Shown one piece after another: positions 35,495 through 43,833 of a stretch of DNA of 64,000 nt. Source of the DNA: Glacieibacterium arshaanense (GTDB lineage: Bacteria > Pseudomonadota > Alphaproteobacteria > Sphingomonadales > Sphingomonadaceae). The first letter of the stretch is position 1. Each line of letters opens with the position of its first letter. The position numbers and the translations under genes were made by a program. Where the stretch lies: NCBI RefSeq assembly GCF_004681125.1, contig NZ_SIHO01000001.1, forward strand, positions 1,065,149-1,129,148, given 5' to 3'. The notes below the pieces were generated by a model. That model did not search any database. It saw nothing but the letters and a program-made list of their open reading frames with translations, and was not told the origin of the DNA.

Positions 35495-37948
35495 TCAAGG
35501 CTTGCCGCGCAATTGATCGGCCCGTTTGGTGCGCGTGGTGGCCGGCGCCGCCGCCGGATCGTCGGGCCAGGGGTGCCGAGGGTAGCGACCCTTCATTTCA
35601 GCCTTCACCGCCGCCCAGCTGCCGCGCCAGAACCCCGGCAGGTCGCGCGTCGTCTGGATGGGGCGGTGCGCGGGCGACAACAGCCGCAATAGTAACGGCA
35701 CGCCCGCCACCGTCGGATGCACAGACAGCCCGAACAGTTCCTGCACGCGCACATCGACCGACGGCCCCGCGACATCGGCATAGTGGATCGCATGGCTGGT
35801 GCCTGCGGGCGTCGCAAATCGGGCTGGCGCTTGGACATCGAGCGCCTGCCGCGCCGGCCAGTCGAGCATATTCGCCAGCGCAGACGTCAACGCCGCCGGC
35901 ACCAGCGCATCAAGCCGGCGCTTGCCCGTCAACACTGGCCGCAGCCAATCGTCGAGGCCGGCGAGCAATGCCGAGTCCGACAGGTCGGGGAACCGCGTAT
36001 CGCCCTGCCCGCGCACAAACGCGATGCGTGCGCGCAGCGCTGCAGCTTCGTCATCCCACGGCAACATCTGCAGGCCAGCGCGGGCAACAGCGGCAACCAG
36101 CGCATCGGCCAGCAACGCCGCATCGGGATTGTCGAGCGGTCGCCGTGTCAGCACAATTGCCCCGAGCGCGTCTACGGTCTCCGCCACAACCGCACCGCGA
36201 TCGGCATCATAATCGAGACGGGTTTCACGCGTGATGCGATCGCCAAGCAGCGCATCAACGCTGGCGCGCGTCAGTGCCGCGCCGGCCATCAGCCGTGCGC
36301 CGTCAGCACTGCCGCTGGCATCGGCGACCGCCAGCCATTCGCTGTGCGCCAGCGCATCCGAATCGACGACGCGAACCGCGCGACCATTTGCCATCAGGAA
36401 CGCTGCTTCTGCACTGTTGCGTCGTCGTGCGACGCGATCGGTATAGCCGAGCGCAATGACGGCACCGACGGCGTCTTCGCGTATGGCGTCGGGTTGCTGC
36501 TGCACCAGCCGCGCCCAATGTGCCGCCATGCGCCGCGCCGCGTTCGCCCGCGGGCCACGGTCGCGCGCCCAGTGGCGCCGTCGCGTTTCCAGATCGGCAT
36601 CATTGCCACCGAGCCCGCGTTCGCCGAGCAGCACCGCGACTTCGGCAGCGACGCCCGCCAGTTCGTGGTCAGCTGCACGCACCAGCATGTGCGCCATGCG
36701 CGGTGGTATCGGCAATTTCGCAATCCGCTGGCCATGCGGAGTCGGGCGCCCATCATCATCAATCGCATCTAGCCCGCTCAATGTCGTGCGTGCTTCGGCA
36801 AGCGCCGGCACCGGCGGCGCGTCAAGCCAATGCAATGTCGCCGGGTCGGCGACACCCCAGCACGCTAGATCGAGCGTCAGCCCGGTCAAATCCGATTCGA
36901 GTATCTCAGGTGGATCGAACAGCGGTAGGCCGCCAGTTGCGGCCTTCTCCCAAAGTCGCCACGCCACGCCCGGCGCGGTGCGCCCTGCCCGGCCAGCGCG
37001 CTGGGTCACCGAAGATTGCGCGGCGCGTTCGGTGACGAGCTGCGTCAGCCCCGTTGCGCGGTCGAAGCGCGGACGCCTTGCCAGCCCGGAGTCGATGACA
37101 ACCCGCACACCGTCGATGGTCAGGCTGGTCTCGGCGATACTGCTCGCCAGCACGACCTTGCGCGCGCCACCGCGTGCCGGTGCAATAGCGGCGCGCTGCG
37201 CCGCGGGATCGATGGCGCCGTAAAGCTTGTGGAGTTCGACGCCCGCCGGCAACGCTAGTCGCTCGGCGGTGCGCTCGATTTCGCCGGCGCCGGGTAGAAA
37301 CGCCAAGATGCAGCCAGTCTCGTCGGCCAGCGCACGGTGGACGGCGCGGGCCATCGCGTCCTCGATGCGCTCGCGCGGATCACGGCCCAGGTAGAGCAAA
37401 TCGACTGGATAGGTCCGTCCCGCCGACTCGATTACCGGCGCGTCGAGCAGTTCGGCATAGCGCGCGCCGTCGAGCGTCGCGGACATCGCCACAAGCCGCA
37501 AATCGGGCCGCAACGCCCCGCGAACGTCGAGCGCCAGCGCCAGTCCCAGATCACCTTCGAGGCTGCGTTCGTGAACTTCATCGAACAGCACAACCGCGAC
37601 GCCCGAAAGTTCAGGATCGTCTTGCACCATGCGCGTGAAGATGCCCTCGGTGAGCACTTCGATGCGGGTGTCGCGCCCGATCTTGCTGTCGAGCCGCGTG
37701 CGGTAGCCGACCGTCGCCCCCACCGCTTCGCCGCGTAGCTTAGCCATACGCTCGGCCGCAGCGCGCGCTGCCAGCCGCCGCGGACTGAGCAGTAGTATGC
37801 GCTTGCCCGCCGCCCAGGGCCGGTCAAGCAATGCAGGCGCCACCATCGTCGTCTTTCCGGCGCCGGGCGGCGCGACCAGCACAGCAGTGCCGCCATCGTC
37901 GAGCGCGGCAATTAGTTCGGGAAGCACGGATTCGACAGGAAGAGTGAT
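35495..37948 (-). CDS. hrpB: ATP-dependent helicase HrpB, probable ATC start
   Basis: The helicase shows Walker A PPGAGKTTMVAP, DEVHERS as the DEAH-type box, SATLDG, QRAGRAGRT and the HrpB-specific C-terminal domain, for about 817 residues. Family members begin MxLPIxxVLPxLL. The matching point here is ATC ACT CTT CCT GTC at 37948, and GGAGG sits seven bases upstream. No ATG or standard start fits: a TTG at 38002 would add 18 residues coded by repeat copy B, and a GTG further in would remove family sequence. So the best reading is a non-standard ATC start. HrpB is a DEAH helicase of unsettled cellular role. Confidence 0.82.
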   Translation of the reverse strand: MTLPVESVLPELIAALDDGGTAVLVAPPGAGKTTMVAPALLDRPWAAGKRILLLSPRRLAARAAAERMAKLRGEAVGATVGYRTRLDSKIGRDTRIEVLTEGIFTRMVQDDPELSGVAVVLFDEVHERSLEGDLGLALALDVRGALRPDLRLVAMSATLDGARYAELLDAPVIESAGRTYPVDLLYLGRDPRERIEDAMARAVHRALADETGCILAFLPGAGEIERTAERLALPAGVELHKLYGAIDPAAQRAAIAPARGGARKVVLASSIAETSLTIDGVRVVIDSGLARRPRFDRATGLTQLVTERAAQSSVTQRAGRAGRTAPGVAWRLWEKAATGGLPLFDPPEILESDLTGLTLDLACWGVADPATLHWLDAPPVPALAEARTTLSGLDAIDDDGRPTPHGQRIAKLPIPPRMAHMLVRAADHELAGVAAEVAVLLGERGLGGNDADLETRRRHWARDRGPRANAARRMAAHWARLVQQQPDAIREDAVGAVIALGYTDRVARRRNSAEAAFLMANGRAVRVVDSDALAHSEWLAVADASGSADGARLMAGAALTRASVDALLGDRITRETRLDYDADRGAVVAETVDALGAIVLTRRPLDNPDAALLADALVAAVARAGLQMLPWDDEAAALRARIAFVRGQGDTRFPDLSDSALLAGLDDWLRPVLTGKRRLDALVPAALTSALANMLDWPARQALDVQAPARFATPAGTSHAIHYADVAGPSVDVRVQELFGLSVHPTVAGVPLLLRLLSPAHRPIQTTRDLPGFWRGSWAAVKAEMKGRYPRHPWPDDPAAAPATTRTKRADQLRGKP

Positions 37949-37952
37949 TTCA

Positions 37953-38041
37953 GAGCCTCCGGCGGGCAGGCGTGACGCCTGCACCCAGTTGAAGAGCGCC
38001 AAACAGATGGCTGCAGGCCTCAGGCCTGCCTGCCGGGGGCC
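37953..38041. repeat. Dispersed inverted-repeat element, copy B
   Basis: This 89-bp copy lies between the hrpB start region and the stop of the polyprenyl synthase gene, ending at the base before that stop. Its hrpB end is GAGCCTCCGGCGGGCAGGC; its other end, GCCTGCCGGGGGCCC, is worn. In reverse orientation its interior (TGTTTGGCGCT) aligns with copy C. It carries the GGAGG that appears to serve hrpB. Confidence 0.82.
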
Positions 38042-39070
38042 CTAATAAGCGCGCGCTATCGCGAACTCGACCGTTTCGGTCAGTGCCGCACGGGCGCTGC
38101 TGTCGGGGAAGCGCGCCAGCGCGTCGATGGCGCGGGTGCCGTAGTGACGCGCGCGCGCGAGCGTGTCCTCGATGGCGCGGCTGGCGCGCATCAGTTCGAG
38201 TGCGTGCGCGAGATCCGCGTCGCTACTGCGGCGGCCCTGCATGGCATCACGCCAGAAAGTGCGTTCATCAGCACCGCCACGGGCATAGGCGAGGATTACG
38301 GGCAGCGTGACCTTGCCGTCGCGGAAATCATCGCCGCAATCCTTGCCCATGGTCACGGCATCCGACACGTAATCGATGGCGTCATCGACAAGCTGGAAGG
38401 CAATGCCGAGGTTGCGGCCGTAGGCGTCCAGCGCGGCTTCGACGCTGGCATCGCGCTCGGCGACCACGGCGGCGATTTGGCAGGCAGCCGAAAACAGCAC
38501 GGCGGTCTTGGCCGAGATGATTTCGAGGTAGCGGTCTTCGGTGGTTTCGACGTTGCGCTGGGCCGTCAGCTGCGCGACCTCCCCCTCGGCAATGACGGCT
38601 GAGGCATGGCTAAGGATCTTGAGTACGCGTAAGCTGCCGTCTTCGACCATCAGCTCGAACGACCGCGAGAAAAGGAAGTCGCCGACCAGCACGCTGGCGG
38701 GATTGCCCCAGACGGTGTTGGCCGTCGCCCGGCCACGCCTCAGATCCGACCCGTCAACGACGTCATCGTGGAGCAACGTCGCGGTGTGGATAAATTCGAC
38801 GCAGGCAGCGAGCTTGTGGTGGCGCGTGCCGGCATAATCGAGCAACCGCGCGCAGGCCAGCGTCAGCATTGGGCGCAGCCGCTTTCCGCCTCCGGCGATC
38901 AGATGCCCGGCGAGTTCGGGAATCAGCGAGACCGGGCTTTGCATGCGGTCGAGAATGACCTTGTTCACCGATGCCAGTTCCGGACCGGCGAGTGCCAGCA
39001 GCGCATTCAGCGACGGCGTCGTTTCGCTGCCACGGCCACGCGGGCGGATCGGATGAACGGATGCGGTCAT
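38042..39070 (-). CDS. Polyprenyl (octaprenyl-type) diphosphate synthase
   Basis: The 342-residue enzyme starts at MTASVHPIRPRGRG. It has GGGKRLRPML, the first aspartate motif LLHDDVVD near residue 100 and the second, DDAIDY, near 230. These bind Mg-diphosphates and elongate farnesyl diphosphate with IPP to the ubiquinone side chain. The residue positions before the first motif set chain length; I infer C40-C50 from length and overall type, as expected for an alphaproteobacterial Q10 maker, but cannot prove it. It abuts repeat copy B. Confidence 0.9.
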   Translation of the reverse strand: MTASVHPIRPRGRGSETTPSLNALLALAGPELASVNKVILDRMQSPVSLIPELAGHLIAGGGKRLRPMLTLACARLLDYAGTRHHKLAACVEFIHTATLLHDDVVDGSDLRRGRATANTVWGNPASVLVGDFLFSRSFELMVEDGSLRVLKILSHASAVIAEGEVAQLTAQRNVETTEDRYLEIISAKTAVLFSAACQIAAVVAERDASVEAALDAYGRNLGIAFQLVDDAIDYVSDAVTMGKDCGDDFRDGKVTLPVILAYARGGADERTFWRDAMQGRRSSDADLAHALELMRASRAIEDTLARARHYGTRAIDALARFPDSSARAALTETVEFAIARAY

Positions 39071-39244
39071 AGGGGCTACCTTTAGCGTGCGGTGCTGCCA
39101 GCACAAGTCTGCCGAATGCTGCTTCGCTGGTGTCTTGGACGAAATTGGCTGCTTTTGCCATGTGCCGCATGGTCGCGCTTGCCCAATCGCGCACGCTTGG
39201 TGAATATGACACGCGACAGCTTCTCCGGTTCCAGGACACGACGC

Positions 39245-39547
39245 ATGAACGACTCAACCTCGACCGCCGATGCGACGCTGCGCAGCTACCGCGAGAGCAT
39301 CGACAACATCGATGCCGCACTGGTGTTCATGCTCGCCGAGCGCTTCAAGGTGACGCAAAAGGTCGGCGAGCACAAAGCCGCGACCGGCATGCCGGCCGCC
39401 GATCCGGGACGCGAGGCCGCGCAAATCGCGAGGCTGCGCGCGCTGGCCAAGTCGGCCAACCTCGATCCGGAGTTCTCCGAAAAGTTCCTGCGCTTCATCA
39501 TCCAGGAAGTCATTCGCCACCATCAAGCGAGTGGCGCCGCGGGCTAG
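39245..39547 (+). CDS. Chorismate mutase (AroQ class)
   Basis: The 100-residue protein, starting MNDSTSTADATLR, has the all-helical AroQ pattern: LRSYRESIDNIDAALVFMLAERFKVTQKVGEHKAATGM, then PGREAAQIARLRALA and FLRFIIQEVIRHHQ. Arginine and lysine residues for chorismate binding (R15-like, R32, K39-like) are in place. It converts chorismate to prephenate for Tyr/Phe. It is a stand-alone domain, with no prephenate dehydratase fused. The stop is shared through CTAG with the convergent histidine kinase. Confidence 0.9.
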   Translation: MNDSTSTADATLRSYRESIDNIDAALVFMLAERFKVTQKVGEHKAATGMPAADPGREAAQIARLRALAKSANLDPEFSEKFLRFIIQEVIRHHQASGAAG

Positions 39548-40965
39548 CCAGCGGCCGGGAGTTGAAGCGTCACCGCGAGTCCGCCCAAGTCTTCGCTTTC
39601 GCCCAGCTCGACGCTGCCGCCGTAGATTTCGGCCACGTCGCGAACAATTGCCAGCCCGAGTCCCGTGCCGGGTTTGCCGGTGTCGAGACGGGCGCCACGT
39701 TCGAACAGCTTACCGCGGTCTTCGGCGCTGATGCCGCAGCCGTCATCTTCGATGACGATACGCACGAACGGCTCGCCATCGACGTCGGTCGGCGACGCCG
39801 TCACGAACACCCGGCCGCCACCATATTTGGCCGCATTGTCGAGGAGATTGCCTAGCATTTCGTCGAGGTCCTGGCGTTCGCCGCGGAAAACCAGTGTTTC
39901 GTCTCCGGTGATGTCGATGACGGTGTGGCGATCTGTGTGGATGCGTTCGATGGTCCGCGCGAGTGCTTCGAGCGACGGCCACAGTTCGGCGCGTGACGCG
40001 CTGGCCGCACGACGCCCGGCGGCCCGCGCCCGCGCCAGATGGTGGTCGACATGGCGCTGCATGATCGCGGTTTGCGTTGCGACAGTTTCGGCGAGGTTGG
40101 CGCGACCGAGCTGCGCTTCGTTGATCAGCACGCTCATCGGCGTCTTGAGCGCATGCGCTAGGTTGCCGGCGTGCATCCGCGCCGCTTCTGCGGCTTCGGC
40201 ATTATGATCGAGCAATTCGTTGATCTCCGCAACCAAAGGCCCGATTTCCGGTGGAAAGTCTAGCGGCACCCGCTGTGATTGGCCCGAGCGAATGGCGGCG
40301 ATGGCACGGCTAACGCGGCGCAAAGGCCAAAGCCCGTACGTCGATTGCAGCGCCGCCAAAATTAGCAGCCCCAGACCGAGTATCGACAGGGACCAAAGTA
40401 ATGTCGACCGTAGCTGGCGCAACTGCTGGTCAAGATCCGGCGTGCTTTGCGCGACTTGGAAGTGAAACATCATCGGCGAGCCGGGAATCTTGGCGTCGCG
40501 CTCGACAACACGCAACGGCTCATTGGCGAAGTCGGCGCTGGCATAGCGACACGGATTGCGGCAATCGGCAACGGTATTAGGTTTCAGCGTCCGGTCCCAA
40601 AGCGACCGCGATTTGAACGGCAACTGGCCATTCGCGGAGATTTGCCAATACAACCCAGAATAGGGCTCATAGAATCGCTGGTCGCGCATTGGCAGCGTGA
40701 ACAGGATCTCACCCGCCGGGTCGATTTCGGATGTCGCCACCATGGCGGTGAGTATGTTGTTGAGCTGGTTGTCGAAGTTTCGGGTGATCGCTGCAGAGAG
40801 CACACGATCCAGAGCAATGCCACCAACCAAGAGCAGCGGGATAATCCAAATCGCCGCCAGCGCAATCATGCGCTGCGTCAGCGATCCGGGCGTGATCGCC
40901 CAGACACGTGACCGCGCCGCAATAAGCGTGGGGTCAGGTCGCCGGATCTTCGAGACTGTAACCAA
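39544..40965 (-). CDS. PhoQ-like sensor histidine kinase with a periplasmic Cys pair
   Basis: The 473-residue kinase has TM1 (about 33-53), a periplasmic domain (54-187), TM2 (188-208), HAMP-like residues and the H box NLAHALKTP with His271. The ATPase core shows NLLDNAAKYGGG, DDGCGISAEDRG and GTGLGLAIV. The LAHALKTP H box is that of the PhoQ/QseC-like group. The periplasmic domain contains Cys135 and Cys139 (DCRNPC), which may form a disulfide and sense redox state; that is inference. The start overlaps the response regulator by 32 bases. It is cotranscribed with it and with the PepSY-like gene. Confidence 0.9.
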   Translation of the reverse strand: MVTVSKIRRPDPTLIAARSRVWAITPGSLTQRMIALAAIWIIPLLLVGGIALDRVLSAAITRNFDNQLNNILTAMVATSEIDPAGEILFTLPMRDQRFYEPYSGLYWQISANGQLPFKSRSLWDRTLKPNTVADCRNPCRYASADFANEPLRVVERDAKIPGSPMMFHFQVAQSTPDLDQQLRQLRSTLLWSLSILGLGLLILAALQSTYGLWPLRRVSRAIAAIRSGQSQRVPLDFPPEIGPLVAEINELLDHNAEAAEAARMHAGNLAHALKTPMSVLINEAQLGRANLAETVATQTAIMQRHVDHHLARARAAGRRAASASRAELWPSLEALARTIERIHTDRHTVIDITGDETLVFRGERQDLDEMLGNLLDNAAKYGGGRVFVTASPTDVDGEPFVRIVIEDDGCGISAEDRGKLFERGARLDTGKPGTGLGLAIVRDVAEIYGGSVELGESEDLGGLAVTLQLPAAG

Positions 40966-41599
40966 GACCGCGCGTCGTGCTGATCAGATCGGCGCCCAGC
41001 TTCTTGCGGATGCGCGTGATGAAGACTTCGATGGTGTTCGAATCGCGGTCGAAATCCTGATCATAGATGTGTTCGATCAGTTCGGTACGCGACACCACCT
41101 TGCCCTTGTGGTGCATCAAATAGCTCAGCAGCTTAAATTCCTGCGCGGTCAGCTTGACCGGCACGCCGTCGAGCGTCACGCGGCCCGAGCGGCCATCAAG
41201 ATGCACCGGCCCTGCCGTCAATTCGGAGGTTGCATTGCCCGACGAGCGGCGGATCAAGGCGCGCAGCCGCGCCACCAGTTCCTCGGTCTGGAACGGCTTG
41301 GCGAGATAATCGTCGGCACCGGCATCGAGCCCGGCGACCTTGTCCGACCAGCTGTTGCGCGCCGTCAACACGAGCACCGGCATCGTGAGGCCCGACTTGC
41401 GCCAGCGGTCAAGCACCGTCAGCCCGTCCATTTCGGGCAATCCGAGATCGAGCACGACAGCGTCATAGCTTTCGGTCGTGCCGAGGAAATGCCCGTCTTC
41501 GCCGTCGGTTGCGCTATCAACCGCATAGCCTGCGGCTTCGAGTGTCTCGCGCAGCTGGCGCTGCAGGTTCGGTTCGTCCTCGACGACCAGAATTCGCAT
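40934..41599 (-). CDS. OmpR/PhoB family response regulator
   Basis: The 221-residue regulator starts MRILVVEDEP. The receiver domain has acidic residues D8 near the N-terminus, phospho-acceptor Asp51 in VLDLGLPEMDG, Thr in LTARN and the conserved Lys in KPFQTEEL. The winged-helix output domain shows QEFKLLSYLMHHKGKVVSRTEL and TIEVFITRIRKKLG. Its ATG is one base from the upstream PepSY-like stop, giving a tight three-gene operon PepSY-like, regulator, kinase. Confidence 0.94.
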   Translation of the reverse strand: MRILVVEDEPNLQRQLRETLEAAGYAVDSATDGEDGHFLGTTESYDAVVLDLGLPEMDGLTVLDRWRKSGLTMPVLVLTARNSWSDKVAGLDAGADDYLAKPFQTEELVARLRALIRRSSGNATSELTAGPVHLDGRSGRVTLDGVPVKLTAQEFKLLSYLMHHKGKVVSRTELIEHIYDQDFDRDSNTIEVFITRIRKKLGADLISTTRGLGYSLEDPAT

Positions 41600-41600
41600 A

Positions 41601-41900
41601 TCAGTTCCCCCCCCGGCCGATAAATTGGCCGGTACGCGCATCAACATAGACATCGACGGCGACGCCGTTCTGAATAAACCGCAATTTGTAGACTTGCCGC
41701 ACGTGATCATATTGCGCGCCGACATAGGTGCCACCCACCTTGCGACTCGCCGAATCGCGGATTTCGCCAAAGCTGACAGTGGTCTGCGGAACCGGATTGT
41801 GCCGCAGGTAATTGTCGCCCTTGTCAGTGAATTGCGCGAGGACGGGGGTGGCCAGAACCAGCACCGTCACGCAACAAAGACCAAATTTACTCAATTCCAT
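41601..41900 (-). CDS. PepSY-like periplasmic protein upstream of the two-component system
   Basis: The 99-residue protein has a signal peptide (1-22, ATPVLA) and a short domain ending YKLRFIQNGVAVDVYVDARTGQFIGR, which resembles a PepSY C-terminus. PepSY domains often inhibit proteases or modulate sensors. Stop and next start are one base apart, so a role as periplasmic partner of the kinase is likely on context. Confidence 0.78.
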   Translation of the reverse strand: MELSKFGLCCVTVLVLATPVLAQFTDKGDNYLRHNPVPQTTVSFGEIRDSASRKVGGTYVGAQYDHVRQVYKLRFIQNGVAVDVYVDARTGQFIGRGGN

Positions 41901-42030
41901 CGGCTAAACCTTACTCGTGGCCGTTGTTTGCCATAGCCGCGAGGCCGTGAATAGGCCATGAATGCGCGCGCCGCCTGTCCGGCCTACCCTCACCCGTTTC
42001 AATTCCATAACAGAACTGACCGCTTAACCT

Positions 42031-43833
42031 ATGGCTGCCCCTATCCTGACGCTCGAAAACATTGGCCTGATCCAGGGATCCGGCTGGCTGCTGCGCGGGC
42101 TCGACCTGTTCATTGGCGAGCGCGACCGGTTGGCGCTGGTCGGGCGCAACGGCGCCGGCAAGACGACGTTGCTCAAGATTCTCGCCGGCCAAACGCAACT
42201 CGACGAAGGCCGTCGCACGATGCAGCCCGGTGCCAAGATCATCCTGCTCGAACAGGATCCCTCGGTCGCGGGCTTTGCCACGCTGCACGATTTCGCGCTG
42301 CGTGGGCCCGATGCCCCCGAAGCCCATGAAGTCGAGTCGATTGCCAATCAGCTCGGCATCGACCTCAATCGCGATGCCGCGACCGCCAGCGGCGGTGAAC
42401 GCCGCCGTGCCGCGATTGCCCGCGCACTGGCGCAGTCGCCCGATGTGCTGCTGCTCGACGAGCCAACCAACCACCTCGATATCGCCGCGATCGAATGGCT
42501 CGAGGCCTGGCTGCAGCGCTACCGCGGCGCTTTCGTCGTCATCAGTCATGATCGCATGTTCCTGACGCGGCTGACGCGCTCGTCGCTGTGGCTAGACAAT
42601 GGCAAGCTGCGCCGCACCGAAGTCGGCTTCGGCGGCTTCGAAGCTTGGACCGAGGCGGTGTTTGCCGAGCAGGCCAAGAACGCCGACAAGCTCGACAACA
42701 AGCTGCGTGCCGAACTTCATTGGCTCGAACGAGGTGTCACCGCACGGCGCAAGCGCAACCAGGGGCGTTTGGCCAAGCTCGCGACAATGCGAGAAACCCG
42801 GAAGGCGATGACCGGACCCCAGGGTGTCGCCAAGATCGCGCTGGCTGCCGATGACAACAAAACCAAGGTCGTCATCGATGCCGAGCACGTCACCAAGGCC
42901 TACGGCGGCCGGACGTTGATCAAGGACCTGAACTTGCGCGTACTGCGCGGTGATCGCATCGGCGTCATCGGCGCCAACGGCACCGGCAAGTCGACACTGC
43001 TCAAGCTGCTGACCGGCGAAATCGCCCCAGATTCGGGCAAGACCAAGCGCGCCGCGACGATCCAGTCAATTCTCATCGACCAGCAGCGCGCGCGCCTCAC
43101 CCCGGGGTCGACGGTACGTGATATTCTGGCCGATGGCGGCGACTGGCTCGAAGTCGGCGGCGTCCGCAAGCATGTGGCCGGCTATCTCAAGGATTTTCTG
43201 TTCGACCCCAACGTGCTCGAGGCGAAAATCGAGACATTTTCGGGCGGCGAGCGTTCGCGGCTGCTGCTGGCGCGGGAGTTTGCACGGCCGTCGAACCTGC
43301 TCATCCTTGACGAGCCGACCAACGACCTCGATCTCGAAACGCTCGACCTGTTGCAGGAAGTCATCGACGATTATGCTGGCACGGTGCTGATCGTCAGCCA
43401 TGACCGCGACTTTCTCGACCGCACGGTGACGATGGTCGTCGCGCTCGGCACCGGCGACGACGGCAAAGTCGATGTCGTGGCGGGTGGCTATTCGGATTGG
43501 GAAGCCAAGCGTCGGGAAGATTTGCGCCCGATCCCTACCCCGACACCGGCCAGCATCGCGCGCGAACAGGCAGCGAACGGCCAGCGCAAGCCGCAAGTCA
43601 AGCTGACCTACATTGAAGGCCGCGAGCTCGGTCTGCTGCCGGGCCAGATCGACGCGCTGCATGGTGAAATCGCCACCATCGAGGCCGCACTTGCAGATCC
43701 GAAGCTCTACACGGCGGACTTCAAGAAGTTCGAAAAGCTGACGAAGACGCTCGATGCAACCCGCGCCAAGCTGGCCGCCGCCGAAGAACGCTGGCTCGAA
43801 CTCGAAGCGAAGGCCGAAGTGCTCGCCAGCTAG
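42031..43833 (+). CDS. ABC-F family ATPase (Uup/EttA-like)
   Basis: The 600-residue protein has two ABC cassettes: GRNGAGKTT, ASGGERRRAAIARAL and LLLDEPTNHLD, then GANGTGKST, FSGGERSRLLLAREF and LILDEPTNDLD. The inter-domain linker holds the P-site tRNA interaction motif region (LHWLERGVTARRKRNQGRL), and the C-terminus has a coiled-coil-like extension (LYTADFKKFEKLTKTLDATRAKLAAAEERWLELE), as in Uup. ABC-F proteins act on ribosomes or branched DNA rather than as transporters; no membrane segment is present. It shares a CTAG with the convergent phaZ-like gene. Confidence 0.92.
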   Translation: MAAPILTLENIGLIQGSGWLLRGLDLFIGERDRLALVGRNGAGKTTLLKILAGQTQLDEGRRTMQPGAKIILLEQDPSVAGFATLHDFALRGPDAPEAHEVESIANQLGIDLNRDAATASGGERRRAAIARALAQSPDVLLLDEPTNHLDIAAIEWLEAWLQRYRGAFVVISHDRMFLTRLTRSSLWLDNGKLRRTEVGFGGFEAWTEAVFAEQAKNADKLDNKLRAELHWLERGVTARRKRNQGRLAKLATMRETRKAMTGPQGVAKIALAADDNKTKVVIDAEHVTKAYGGRTLIKDLNLRVLRGDRIGVIGANGTGKSTLLKLLTGEIAPDSGKTKRAATIQSILIDQQRARLTPGSTVRDILADGGDWLEVGGVRKHVAGYLKDFLFDPNVLEAKIETFSGGERSRLLLAREFARPSNLLILDEPTNDLDLETLDLLQEVIDDYAGTVLIVSHDRDFLDRTVTMVVALGTGDDGKVDVVAGGYSDWEAKRREDLRPIPTPTPASIAREQAANGQRKPQVKLTYIEGRELGLLPGQIDALHGEIATIEAALADPKLYTADFKKFEKLTKTLDATRAKLAAAEERWLELEAKAEVLAS

